Assembly (NCBI GenBank): GCA_964555235.1
Contig: CAZKRU010000016.1
Coordinates: 1-59,125, forward strand
Direction: 5' to 3'
Source of the DNA: CAZKRU01 sp964555235
Lineage (GTDB): Bacteria; Verrucomicrobiota; Verrucomicrobiia; Methylacidiphilales; CAMAQI01
Length of the DNA: 59,125 nt
In this document: positions 44,284 through 52,335 of the stretch, piece after piece
How positions within the stretch are numbered: position 1 is the stretch's first letter
Layout of the letters: every line of letters starts with the position of its first letter
Notes under the pieces: generated by a model
Databases searched by the model: none
What the model was told of the DNA's origin: nothing
Seen by the model: the letters and a program-made list of their open reading frames with translations, nothing else
Made by a program: the position numbers and the translations under genes

Positions 44284-45122
44284 ACGAGGATGCCAAAGAG
44301 TTGCTCGGTCTGGTTATCGACCATCAGGAGGAGTTGATCGAGAGATTCGGGTTCAAGTTCACTTTTATCCCAAGCGGCGGGAGAAAACGCAGGAACGAAG
44401 TACTCTCCCGAAGATCCAATTTGGAGTGCCGAGGTGAAAATGTCCGCGACATGGGTGATGGCGGCATCGCGGGGGGCGAGGAACGCTTGGTCGGGATGAT
44501 GATGGCAGCGGACGGCCTCCACAAGAACCGGAGGAAGGTTCCAATGCTGGAGAAGCGCACCTCCGAGTTCTGCATGATCAAATCCAAAAAATTCTTTTTC
44601 GATGTTGGTTTCCAAGATGCGATCCTGCAAGGAACGGGTGAGGAGACCTTGGATGGACTCAGGCGCTTTGAGATAAAAAACCAGTCTTCCGATATCATGA
44701 AGGAGTCCGGCCACAAAGAGTCGCTCCGGATTTCCATCGTTGACTTCGCTTGCAAGAAAAGCGGAGCAGACCCCGGTGGAGATGCAGTGTTTCCAAAATT
44801 GACGAACATCGACCAAGGCCGGTGAAATCTTTTGAAACGACTCGATGACGGTGGTGGCGATCACCAGATTTTGCAACTGGGCGAGACCGATCTTCCCCAA
44901 GGCTTGAGGGATCGTTTCAATGCGCTTTGGGAAACCGTAAAAGGCGCTGTTGGCGAGTTTGAGGATTCGGGAGGCCAGCCCGGGATCTTTGAGCAGAATG
45001 GCTCCAATGGAATCGATCGTCGAGCGCGGGTTCTCGCACTCGGCCTTGATTTCATGAAATACGACTGGAAAGGAGGGGAGGCTTCCGGTCTTGGAAAGAA
45101 AATCCTGAAGAGTCGTACTCAT
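44280..45122 (-). CDS. HDOD domain signalling protein
   Basis: 280 residues. The HDOD signature is complete: LPSFPVVFHEIKAECENPRS (about 14-33), SRILKLANSAFYGFPKRIET (about 50-69), then GLLHDIGRLVFYLKAP (about 139-154) with an HD pair and GFDHAELGGALLQHWNLPP (about 181-199) with a second His, then VRCHHHPDQA. The metal-binding His/Asp pattern looks present, unusual as many HDOD proteins lack it. HDOD proteins act in signalling and DNA-damage or motility control without known ligand. A paralogue is encoded at 53355-54197. Flanked by coupled genes on both sides (four-base overlaps). Confidence 0.85.
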   Translation of the reverse strand: MSTTLQDFLSKTGSLPSFPVVFHEIKAECENPRSTIDSIGAILLKDPGLASRILKLANSAFYGFPKRIETIPQALGKIGLAQLQNLVIATTVIESFQKISPALVDVRQFWKHCISTGVCSAFLASEVNDGNPERLFVAGLLHDIGRLVFYLKAPESIQGLLTRSLQDRILETNIEKEFFGFDHAELGGALLQHWNLPPVLVEAVRCHHHPDQAFLAPRDAAITHVADIFTSALQIGSSGEYFVPAFSPAAWDKSELEPESLDQLLLMVDNQTEQLFGILV

Positions 45123-45304
45123 TTTTTGCCCGTCTCCATTAAAGAGTGAGCATAGCGGTCAAGGCTCCAGGCCCGAATTTTTTGAATAATGGGATGTTCT
45201 TCATGGCAAAAACGGAAACGATCATAGATCATCTCATGGGCCTTATGCATGACTTCCGGGCTTGGCGGTAAGGCGTCAGTCTTCTTTTGGGGAACATTTG
45301 CCAT
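45119..45304 (-). CDS. Small hypothetical protein coupled to HDOD gene
   Basis: 61 residues, not recognised: MANVPQKKTDALPPSPEVMH, then a helical stretch HEMIYDRFRFCHEEHPIIQK and SLDRYAHSLMETG. Its stop overlaps the HDOD ATG (ATGA), so it is translated with it if at all. It is soluble and mostly helical. It could be an adaptor or a phosphorelay-type small helper of the HDOD protein, but this is guesswork. It lies 53 bases downstream of tRNA-Ala on the same strand. Confidence 0.6.
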   Translation of the reverse strand: MANVPQKKTDALPPSPEVMHKAHEMIYDRFRFCHEEHPIIQKIRAWSLDRYAHSLMETGKK

Positions 45305-45357
45305 GGGGAGAAACTAAAGGGTGATTTTAAGAAAGGCAAGACTTGGAGCGGTGGATG

Positions 45358-45430
45358 TGGAGATTAGGGGATTCGAACCCCTGACCTTCTCATTGCGAAC
45401 GAGACGCTCTACCAACTGAGCTAAATCCCC
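45358..45430 (-). tRNA. tRNA-Ala (anticodon CGC)
   Basis: A 73-base cloverleaf on the minus strand from 45430 to 45358: acceptor GGGGATT/AATCTCC with the G3-U70 pair that is the alanine identity element, D arm GCTC...GAGC, anticodon stem TCTCG/TGAGA with loop TTCGCAA giving anticodon CGC, T arm with GGTTCGAATCC, and discriminator A. No CCA is encoded. It lies upstream of the small protein-HDOD operon on the same strand and may share its transcript. Confidence 0.95.
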
Positions 45431-45578
45431 ATCCGGCCGGCCCATTCCACTTGATTTTGTCAAAGCGGAATTAACGGTTCAAAAACTATGCGTCGGCGAG
45501 AGGATCCGAGCAAGAAAATTTAATTTCAGAACGGTTCAACTCCCTTGGCGGATCCTGATTGCCGCGCGGGCGGCCTCG

Positions 45579-46196
45579 CTAAAATCCTTGTTGGAAATAT
45601 TTCTGAAGGGAGGGGGATTCTGAGAGGTCCTTCGGTGTAATCATTTCGCGATCGAGAGGTAGTTCTCCCTCCTCGATTTTTCTAATGAATGCTTCGTTCG
45701 GCTTCCAGTTCAAATCCCTGATTCGTCGAACGGTTCCCAAGTTTTCACCAGTGACTTGTTTGTACGCTTTGAAAATCAACTCGGAACAGTAAATGGCTTC
45801 GTCATCGAATGAGAAATGAATGTCATAAGGACGACCTAAATAGGATTTTGCAGCGGTGATGATTCGTCCGATCTCAGGCTGGTGTTTGGGAGTCCATCGA
45901 TAAACGGCGAATGCGTTTTCCCTCCCGCGCCTTATCCACGAATCGAGATCGGTTTCGGTGACAGGACCAATGGCCTCCAATACGGCGAAATTGGAGCCGT
46001 TTTGAACGACTAACCCACAATGAGAATACGCCGACTGCGAGACGGATTCAATGGCATCCGCTAATTCACTGTGGGGAAATGATTGAAAAATGACATCGCC
46101 TTGCTGGGGGGTATATCCTGCGCGTGGGCTGCTGCAGGCGATGGATCCGAAGATGATCCATCCGATAAAAAGAAGTGTGGTTTTAAATGATTTCAC
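45579..46196 (-). CDS. YiiX-like NlpC/P60 cysteine hydrolase, putative lipoprotein, end of the ynb-like operon
   Basis: 205 residues. A lipobox GSIAC (Cys21) ends the signal peptide, so the protein is probably anchored to a membrane. The permuted papain-like core has GDVIFQ at 33-38, YSHCGLV with His59, EAIGPV, and IYCSELI with nucleophile Cys137. Paralogue of the protein at 5072-5731. Its ATG overlaps the stop of the PAP2-phosphatase gene, making it the last gene of a six-gene phospholipid operon. Relatives of this fold (LRAT/HRASLS) act on phospholipid acyl groups, so lipid deacylation or acyl transfer in the periplasm is a plausible role. Confidence 0.8.
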   Translation of the reverse strand: MKSFKTTLLFIGWIIFGSIACSSPRAGYTPQQGDVIFQSFPHSELADAIESVSQSAYSHCGLVVQNGSNFAVLEAIGPVTETDLDSWIRRGRENAFAVYRWTPKHQPEIGRIITAAKSYLGRPYDIHFSFDDEAIYCSELIFKAYKQVTGENLGTVRRIRDLNWKPNEAFIRKIEEGELPLDREMITPKDLSESPSLQKYFQQGF

Positions 46197-47503
46197 TTTT
46201 GGATTTGATTCTGGATCATCTCAGGGTTCTGGAATCTTTGATAATCTTCGAGGGCAATGTAGACCTCGGGTCTGAAAACGACTTCCGGCCTATTTTTTTG
46301 AATCAAACGGAGCGCTTCGGAAACGTTCGAGGCTCGGTTTGATTTTAAGAGATAAGCCGCTGCGACGATGACGCTACGAGAAAACCCTGCCTTGCAATGA
46401 ATATAGACGATGCCATTTGTTTCATGAAGTTGGATGAAATCCAAGGCGAGCTGAATTTCGGCGCGATTTAATGCAGTGAGGTCTCGAGTTGGGATATTGA
46501 GATACGGTTTTGACATCAAAACGGGATTTTCTGAAAATTCCGATGTCAGATCCAAAACGGCTGAAACGCCCGCGCTCAAGGCGAGTTCGGCTTCAGCATG
46601 ATTGAGGAGTCGGCCGATCCAGATCTGAGGCAATAATTCCGACCAAGGGGTGCTTTTAAGACGGTAGTATCGCCAGGATAGCCACTGTCCTACAATCATT
46701 GGAAGAAAGAGAAGGCGCGTATGCCAGGCCAGTCTTCCGTTGAATTTATCATAGGCGATGCCTGTGATTCCGCAGTAGATCAAAGCTTGTAAGAGAAAGG
46801 CAACGGTTGGCCAGAGCATCAAGAAAGAATTGGGCCAGTTTGAATATAAAACACTTCCGCAGGCAAGTGCAATGGTCGCTGAAAAAATTGCCATAAAAAT
46901 GTTTTTTTCATCTCGAACCCGAAATCCTTGCGAGGGGATCCAATGGAGTACGGTGAACCCGAGAACAAACCCGGTAAAGACATCGATGATGTGGTGTTGG
47001 TGGGTTAATAAAGTTGAAAATCCGATCAAACTAAACCAGAATCCAATCGCATTTTTCCAATTTCCCTGGAGATTTCTCGAGTAGACAAAAGCCAAAATGG
47101 TTCGCAATCCGATGTGGAGGGAGGGCATGAGATTATGGGGTTGATCCATTTTTAAAAATGGATTCCAAAGGAATCCCAAGAATCCTTCCAGCGGCTTTCT
47201 CCCCACTGCTAATTTGAGGGGAAACATCAGAAAGCAAAATCCGGCAATGAAAATGACTGCCAGAATTCTCTTTCGATAAAGAACCAGATCGATCTCATTC
47301 CGGATGATAAACGGAGCGGCAAAGAATAGGAGATCGATGCTCAGGTAGGGAATCACCATCCATGGAATGAAGGGAATCCAATGTTCCCACTCAAAATAGA
47401 TCGTTCCAACATTCTCTCGATGAGAGGTAATCGTATTGCATGCCCCATAAACGAGCATAAAGCAGAGGGAAAGTCCTACAGCTGTTGCAAATCTTGATTT
47501 CAT
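46193..47503 (-). CDS. ynbD: YnbD-like PAP2 and dual-specificity phosphatase fusion
   Basis: 436 residues from the ATG that overlaps the upstream stop. Several membrane helices in residues 1-270 carry the PAP2_3 site: HNLMPSLHIG (Ser128-His130) and THQHHIIDV (His170, Asp174), as in lipid phosphate phosphatases and inositol phosphoceramide or sphingomyelin synthases; the usual SR of motif 2 is ST here. Residues about 290-436 are a cysteine phosphatase: TRDLT with Asp341 and YIHCKAGFSRSV with Cys370 and Arg376, complete P-loop. Length and order match E. coli YnbD. Likely removes a phosphate from a lipid or transfers a head group. Starts further upstream in the frame would overlap the YnbC-like gene. 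Confidence 0.85.
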   Translation of the reverse strand: MKSRFATAVGLSLCFMLVYGACNTITSHRENVGTIYFEWEHWIPFIPWMVIPYLSIDLLFFAAPFIIRNEIDLVLYRKRILAVIFIAGFCFLMFPLKLAVGRKPLEGFLGFLWNPFLKMDQPHNLMPSLHIGLRTILAFVYSRNLQGNWKNAIGFWFSLIGFSTLLTHQHHIIDVFTGFVLGFTVLHWIPSQGFRVRDEKNIFMAIFSATIALACGSVLYSNWPNSFLMLWPTVAFLLQALIYCGITGIAYDKFNGRLAWHTRLLFLPMIVGQWLSWRYYRLKSTPWSELLPQIWIGRLLNHAEAELALSAGVSAVLDLTSEFSENPVLMSKPYLNIPTRDLTALNRAEIQLALDFIQLHETNGIVYIHCKAGFSRSVIVAAAYLLKSNRASNVSEALRLIQKNRPEVVFRPEVYIALEDYQRFQNPEMIQNQIQK

Positions 47504-49233
47504 GAAGAGACTGGCTTGAATGCTCCTGAAACGCTGAAAATGCCCCATTCATCAATGATCATTCGCTCCTTTACGAGTCCCACGGACTCGACCAATTGAT
47601 CCATTTCGCCCTGGGTGCGGCGTCGCATGATCCAAGGTTTGCCTTCTCGATTGCTCAAGACATAGGCGATAAACTCGAGTTGGGGATGCCACGGTTGATT
47701 GGTGTAAATCAGCATGCCACCGGGTTTGAGGACTTGAGCAACCTGACTTAGAGATTTCAGGACTAACGTATTGTCTGGGAAAAGTTCATAGAGTCCCGAT
47801 ACAATCACAATATCGAACGCCCCGGGTTGACTCAAGAGGGAGGGATCGAAATTGAACGCATCCCCCTTTGAGATTGTGACATTTTGAATTCCAAGTGAAT
47901 CTCTTAATGCGGTCGCTGCGTCGACGTTCTCCTGTTTGTAATCCTGAAGGTGTGCGGATACTTTTAGGTGGGATGCCTTCGCGATTGCTTCAAGGAGATA
48001 GCGTCCGCCTCCCGTAGCGATATCCAAAATCTTGACGGCATGATTTTCGTTGGCGCGAAGATGGATTTGTTCGCTCAAGAACGATTCAAGATGGACCTTT
48101 CTTTGGCGAATTCCTTTCCAACCGACGCTCTCTAGGTAGTTGAAATCAATTAATTTTCCAATTCCATAGGTTCCCTGGGGGGTGTTTCGATAGACATAGT
48201 CGAGCATTACTCCGGAATCAAATCCGTACTTCCAACCAATCTGGACCCCTTGGCTGGTTTGTCCCAAGGTTTTCATGGTAAATCGTATGAGGCGCCAAAA
48301 GGCGGAGGGTTCGTTCATGAGCCGGTCATGCTCTTCTTTTGTAAATCCGCCTTGATCCGCCTTAAGTAGGGAAACGGTTTCAAGGGAGGAATTAAACTGA
48401 GTGATCATAAACTCGCGACAAGCGGCAATGACTTGGCTGCGGTTTTCTTCGTGAAAAATGGCATGATACATGCCGTCAAATGTCTGATGGCGTTTCGTTT
48501 TGGATTGGATGGTCCTAAAGAATTTTTCTTGGGCTTCAATGGAAACGACCCAATCGGTCCCTGCGGTCAGTAGCAGCGTGGGAGTGGTGATAGCTGCGGC
48601 ATCTTGTAGGACGCGCTTTGAGGTATCGTACAGATCTAGGAGCATGCGAACGGAAATCTGTGGAAATATTTTGGAATCCTGGGAATATCGTGCGGCTTCG
48701 GCTTTATCATGAGTCAGGAAAGAGGCTTTCACGTAGCTTTTTACTTCGCTGGGGCCCAGGAGTCGTTCCTTCAATCTTAGGAGTGGAATCGCAAATGGAA
48801 TATAAAGTTTTACGTCGAATGCGGGAGTTCCCAGAACCATGCTGCGAATCTTGGGGGCGTAGTCGTGGACCCAAGTTGCGACAATGACTGCACCCACGCT
48901 ATGTCCGATGACAATCATTTCAGTGATGGGGATCGAGTGTTCATTGACGAGGTGATGGGTAAATTCATTCAGATCTCGAACAACCGCTCCAACTCCCGGC
49001 GCGTGCCCTCGCTTTCCTTCAGAGTCACCGTGCCCTCGGGCATCCCATGCAAAAAATGAAATGTCCTCGAGGGCTAACGCTTCGACAAAATCCTTCCAGC
49101 GCCCTCCATATTCATGTCCGCGATGACACAGCACGACGGCCTTTTTTGGAGTGCCAGAGCCGCTCCATTTCAGATAATGAATTTGTGTTCCGTCCCAAGA
49201 CTTGAAGTGATGCGAAGTTTCGGTGATTTGCAT
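47500..49233 (-). CDS. ynbC: YnbC-like alpha/beta hydrolase and SAM methyltransferase fusion
   Basis: 577 residues, close to YnbC of E. coli. Residues about 1-290 form a monoglyceride-lipase-type hydrolase: FFAWDARGHGDSEGKRGH (about 60-77), the nucleophile elbow IGHSVGAV with Ser112, and a Asp/His pair expected in TAGTDWVVS and GMYHAIFHEE (about 245-280). Residues about 370-560 are a class I methyltransferase: VKILDIATGGGRYLLEAIAK (motif I) and QPGAFDIVIVSGLYELFPD. The two halves together suggest an enzyme acting on a lipid with both acyl release and methylation. Product unknown. Nine bases separate it from the cytidylyltransferase gene. Confidence 0.85.
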   Translation of the reverse strand: MQITETSHHFKSWDGTQIHYLKWSGSGTPKKAVVLCHRGHEYGGRWKDFVEALALEDISFFAWDARGHGDSEGKRGHAPGVGAVVRDLNEFTHHLVNEHSIPITEMIVIGHSVGAVIVATWVHDYAPKIRSMVLGTPAFDVKLYIPFAIPLLRLKERLLGPSEVKSYVKASFLTHDKAEAARYSQDSKIFPQISVRMLLDLYDTSKRVLQDAAAITTPTLLLTAGTDWVVSIEAQEKFFRTIQSKTKRHQTFDGMYHAIFHEENRSQVIAACREFMITQFNSSLETVSLLKADQGGFTKEEHDRLMNEPSAFWRLIRFTMKTLGQTSQGVQIGWKYGFDSGVMLDYVYRNTPQGTYGIGKLIDFNYLESVGWKGIRQRKVHLESFLSEQIHLRANENHAVKILDIATGGGRYLLEAIAKASHLKVSAHLQDYKQENVDAATALRDSLGIQNVTISKGDAFNFDPSLLSQPGAFDIVIVSGLYELFPDNTLVLKSLSQVAQVLKPGGMLIYTNQPWHPQLEFIAYVLSNREGKPWIMRRRTQGEMDQLVESVGLVKERMIIDEWGIFSVSGAFKPVSS

Positions 49234-49242
49234 AGGATTCCT

Positions 49243-50196
49243 TTAGCTTGAATGAAAAAAGCGAATGAAGTGAAAATAGATCGGAGCGCTGAGGCATAAG
49301 GAATCCATTCGATCCATGATGCCGCCATGACCCGGGATCGAAGTTCCATAATCTTTCACTCCAAGATCTCGTTTAATTGCTGACATCACAATTCCTCCAA
49401 AAAATCCGAGAAGGACGAGACCGGCTGCGACGAGGGGGGCCTCCCACTTTGCGAAGACGGTTATTGGAGAAAGGAGAAACCCGATCCCGGTTGCACAAAC
49501 GCCACCTCCGATCAATCCCTCCCATGTCTTATTGGGACTGATGTTGGGAGAGATGGGATGTTTCCCAAGGCATTTTCCGAAAACATATTGGAGAATGTCG
49601 CTGCTTTGGACAACGATCAGCAAAAAGAACAACTGCTTGAGGTTGCTTTCAGGGGACCGCAACGGAATCAGTAGCAGGCCTGGAACGTGGCTGATGGAAT
49701 AGACGCAAATCATCAGACTTGTTTGAATGACGGAAATTCTTTCCAGATATTTATTTGGATCGCCACTTAAGGCACTGCGAATACTGAGAAAAATAAATCC
49801 ATAGACCGGAATGAAAATACTCATCATTCCGTACCAATGGATGTGAATGAAATAATATTGGAGGGGGACAAAAAAGAAAAATGACCAAAATAACGAACGG
49901 TGATCTCCTCGTCGGGTGGTGATAATGGTTAGGAATTCCCGCAACGCCATGAAGGAGATGATGCCAAACAGCAGAATCATCCCCGATGAACCTGAGATCG
50001 CCGCAATTCCAAGAACAGCAATCATGATCCACCACGCGCGAACACGATGTCTCAGATTTGCGACTGTTGCGCTGGGATTTCCTGTGGCCTTTTTACATCT
50101 CCATTCCAGAATCCACGAGAACCCAGACGCAAGGCTTAAAATGGCGATAAAACTCGCGAACAAAATGACGATTTGATGATCAATGATGATATTCAT
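49243..50196 (-). CDS. ynbB: YnbB-like CDP-diglyceride synthase (phosphatidate cytidylyltransferase)
   Basis: 317 residues with about eight membrane helices. The CdsA signature is complete near the C-terminus: SAIKRDLGVKDYGTSIPGHG then GIMDRMDSL (about 276-304), preceded by SPNISPNKTWEGLIGGG. It should convert phosphatidic acid or a similar phosphate lipid with CTP into a CDP-lipid. A house-keeping cdsA is expected elsewhere, so this copy may serve the dedicated pathway. Its ATG overlaps the acyltransferase stop by four bases. Confidence 0.85.
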   Translation of the reverse strand: MNIIIDHQIVILFASFIAILSLASGFSWILEWRCKKATGNPSATVANLRHRVRAWWIMIAVLGIAAISGSSGMILLFGIISFMALREFLTIITTRRGDHRSLFWSFFFFVPLQYYFIHIHWYGMMSIFIPVYGFIFLSIRSALSGDPNKYLERISVIQTSLMICVYSISHVPGLLLIPLRSPESNLKQLFFLLIVVQSSDILQYVFGKCLGKHPISPNISPNKTWEGLIGGGVCATGIGFLLSPITVFAKWEAPLVAAGLVLLGFFGGIVMSAIKRDLGVKDYGTSIPGHGGIMDRMDSLCLSAPIYFHFIRFFHSS

Positions 50197-50792
50197 AACT
50201 GGCCTGTTTCAAGTAGACTTTCGGTCGATCGCTGCAGGAAGTCGCTCCTTTCTTCCCCTTCGCGTCCCATGATCGGGCTTCCAAAGGTAATGGAGCAGAT
50301 CAGGGGAACCACCAAAAGCTCCCCCGCCGGCATGATTCGATTCATGTTGTGAATATAGACTGGAACCATTTCAAGATCGGGATGACGCTTTGAAAGGTGG
50401 TACAGCCCTGATTTAAATGGAGCGACCTCAATGTCATCGCTTCGATTTCGCCCGCCTTCGGGGAAAATTATGAGTGAATCGCCCTGTTCCAGAGATTGAG
50501 ACATGAGCTCAAGGGGGTTATTGCTTTTGGTGACTTTTTTTCTTTCGATCAGAAGCGCTCTGAAGACGTGATCCGCAACGTATCGTCGAATTTGATTTGC
50601 TTGCCAATAATCAGCTGCAGCAACGGGTCGAGTTTGCTGGCGGGCTTCAGGAGTGAGTACCGACCAAAGCAGGAGAAAATCTAGGTTGCTATTATGATTC
50701 GCAAAGTAAATCCGTTGCTTTGCTTCTGGGGCGGCTCCCTCCCAGCGTGCTTGTACTCCTGAAATGAGGCGAACCAACCAAGAGATATCCAT
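50193..50792 (-). CDS. PlsC-type 1-acyl-glycerol-phosphate acyltransferase homologue
   Basis: 199 residues. The acyltransferase boxes are FANHNSNLDFL (His33-x4-Asp38) and LIIFPEGGRNRSD (about 107-119), with the downstream VPVYIHN. It lacks the usual long N-terminal anchor; one hydrophobic patch remains. It would acylate a lysophosphatidic-acid-like lipid. The gene is inserted between the YnbA-like and YnbB-like genes, which in E. coli are adjacent, and it directly follows the former with no intergenic base. Confidence 0.8.
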   Translation of the reverse strand: MDISWLVRLISGVQARWEGAAPEAKQRIYFANHNSNLDFLLLWSVLTPEARQQTRPVAAADYWQANQIRRYVADHVFRALLIERKKVTKSNNPLELMSQSLEQGDSLIIFPEGGRNRSDDIEVAPFKSGLYHLSKRHPDLEMVPVYIHNMNRIMPAGELLVVPLICSITFGSPIMGREGEERSDFLQRSTESLLETGQL

Positions 50793-51488
50793 TTAACGAT
50801 TCTGTTGAAGTTGTTGGTGGATACGGATTAAGCGACGGAAAATTGTAATAACACTCCCAAGGGCGATTGTTATCATGGCGAGACTTAGACAATAATGTGT
50901 AGCGGTAGAAAGACCCTCGAAAGCTCCGGCAATGGATCCCACTGTCAGTGTGAACATTCGATGAGGTTTTGCCATGGGGCCGCAATAATCCTGTGGCAAT
51001 CCCAAGGATCCTCCTAAAGCACGAATGTAGGCGGTGATCAGGGCGAGCGACGCGGCGATCCATCCCAAATGAATTCCCCAAGGTTGATCGCTCAGGAGGA
51101 TGCCCCCTCCAAGCAGAAATAAAAGATCTTCAATCCGATCGGGAGCTTCATTCCAGAGAGCTCCCGTGGAATCTCCTCGGTTCCCTTCCACCGCGACCAA
51201 GCCGTCCATCATGTTACAAAGAAGTCGGAGTTGGATGCAAAGCGCAAATCCGATCAAAGCGAGAGAGTTAAGTGAACCGAGTTTAATTCCAATGGAAATT
51301 CCAAATCCAATGATTGAAAATCCGATTCCAGCCATGGAAATTTGATTCGGTGTCAGTGGAGTTTTTAAAATCAGCGCCAAAAGCCGCTGAGCGAACGCGG
51401 TCGAGCGCGATTTCAGTGGTCGTCTCTCCTCCTGATTTGGTTTTGGAGTCACGAAGGCTAATCCTTCGTATTTTGCTGCATTTGGCAA
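50793..51488 (-). CDS. ynbA: YnbA-like CDP-alcohol phosphatidyltransferase with altered active site
   Basis: 231 residues, starting at TTG (51488); no clear ribosome binding site was seen, so the start is uncertain. About six membrane helices. The CDP-alcohol signature D-x2-DG-x2-AR-x8-G-x3-D-x3-D reads here N92-MM-D95-G-LV-A99-V-x8-G109-ALW-N113-EAP-D117, so the first and third Asp are Asn and the Arg is Val. It is first gene of the operon. From memory the E. coli YnbA active site has the same N...N pattern. Probable reaction: transfer of a phosphatidyl group from a CDP-lipid to an unknown alcohol. Confidence 0.8.
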   Translation of the reverse strand: MPNAAKYEGLAFVTPKPNQEERRPLKSRSTAFAQRLLALILKTPLTPNQISMAGIGFSIIGFGISIGIKLGSLNSLALIGFALCIQLRLLCNMMDGLVAVEGNRGDSTGALWNEAPDRIEDLLFLLGGGILLSDQPWGIHLGWIAASLALITAYIRALGGSLGLPQDYCGPMAKPHRMFTLTVGSIAGAFEGLSTATHYCLSLAMITIALGSVITIFRRLIRIHQQLQQNR

Positions 51489-51579
51489 ACAGAATTTTCA
51501 ATAAATCAGATTTTATTGACCCTTGCGAAATTGCCTGATGAGTGGTAGAGCAACCTCTCCGAGAATCCTTGATCGCGGC

Positions 51580-51633
51580 CCGATCATATCGCAATCGGTG
51601 CGGATTTTTGACCAGTCGGAGCAAGGACCTCTT
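51580..51633 (-). pseudogene. Fragment duplicating part of the esterase remnant
   Basis: These bases match 52575-52628 in the same orientation at roughly four of five positions, with one single-base indel in a T-run. They end at the stop codon of the antitoxin gene. The translation of the parent (LLAPIGQKIRADCDMIGL) is broken here. It is a decayed direct copy of the middle of the esterase fragment on the other side of the toxin-antitoxin genes. Confidence 0.6.
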
Positions 51634-51930
51634 TTAAGCGGTCAGTAAATCGCGAGCTAACTCTTTGCGTTTGAGTCCTACGCTAAACAGAGATTGCAAA
51701 AGAAGATCAATGGAGACGGTTGGATCTCCCTTTTCCATTTTTGCGACACGTGATTGACTGGTGTGAAGTCGCGTCGCGAGCTCTACTTGCGTCATCTTTT
51801 TTTTGATGCGAAGAGTTTTCAGTAAGCGGCTTAATGCGAGCCGGGTTTCGATATATTCGACATCTGCCGCTGAAAGATTTAAAAAATCTTTTACAGAACC
51901 TTCCACCCATCCATTTCCGATTTTTTTCAT
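51634..51930 (-). CDS. XRE-type antitoxin / helix-turn-helix protein
   Basis: 98 residues. The C-terminal half has a helix-turn-helix of the XRE type: MTQVELATRLHTSQSRVAKM (about 46-65) and EKGDPTVSIDLLLQSLFS. This is the HigA-like antitoxin layout, with the DNA-binding domain at the C-terminus. Its ATG overlaps the stop of the decayed toxin gene (ATGA), so it is the second gene of a toxin-first pair. It should bind the palindrome at 52266-52297 and repress its own promoter. The gene is intact. Confidence 0.8.
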   Translation of the reverse strand: MKKIGNGWVEGSVKDFLNLSAADVEYIETRLALSRLLKTLRIKKKMTQVELATRLHTSQSRVAKMEKGDPTVSIDLLLQSLFSVGLKRKELARDLLTA

Positions 51931-52259
51931 AAAATGCTAGCCTCGTAATGTTTGAGCCGCCGTCGGCAGTTTTCGATTACCGTTTGTGGTGTTTTGGTTG
52001 TCTTCTTTTCAAAAACATCCAAAACGACAATGGCTGCCGGATCGATTCGGTACACCAATCGCTATGTTTTATTTTCATCATTTACCCGTAACTCATGGCA
52101 GCGCGCGCCTATCGTTGGCATGGGGCGGGAGTGGGGTAACGAAAGTATCGCTCCTTCCTGTAGCTCACGCAGGAGCATTCCCATTTCTCTGCGAGCTGAG
52201 ATGCTCATGGGTGGAGTTCTGACTTCTCCATGTAGCCAACGTAGAGGCTTGCTACTCAC
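51927..52259 (-). pseudogene. RelE/HigB-type (Gp49-like) toxin gene with an in-frame stop
   Basis: Translation from the GTG at 52259 gives VSSKPLRWLHGEVRTPP, then EMGMLLRELQEGAILSLPHS, RCHELRVNDENKT, a TAG stop at 52064-52062, and in the same frame RLVYRIDPAAIVVLDVFEKK, then TPQTVIENCRRRLKHYE up to TGA at 51929-51927. Homologues read ...NKTWRIVYRID..., so the stop replaces a Trp codon (TGG to TAG, minus strand). The frame is otherwise intact and complete. Without readthrough the product lacks its catalytic half, so the toxin should be dead. Confidence 0.75.
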
Positions 52260-52265
52260 GATTGA

Positions 52266-52297
52266 TTAACAATATGTCAGACTTGACATATTGTTAA
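52266..52297. promoter_or_regulatory. Perfect 14-bp palindromic operator upstream of the toxin-antitoxin pair
   Basis: TTAACAATATGTCA (52266-52279) and TGACATATTGTTAA (52284-52297) are exactly complementary with a four-base centre GACT. The site ends seven bases before the toxin GTG (read on the minus strand). TTGACA within the right arm can act as a -35 element on the plus or the site can cover the promoter. A HigA-type antitoxin dimer is the likely binder. Confidence 0.75.
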
Positions 52298-52335
52298 GAG
52301 ATTTCGTGTAGGATAAAATGAAGGTTGGAACTGCT

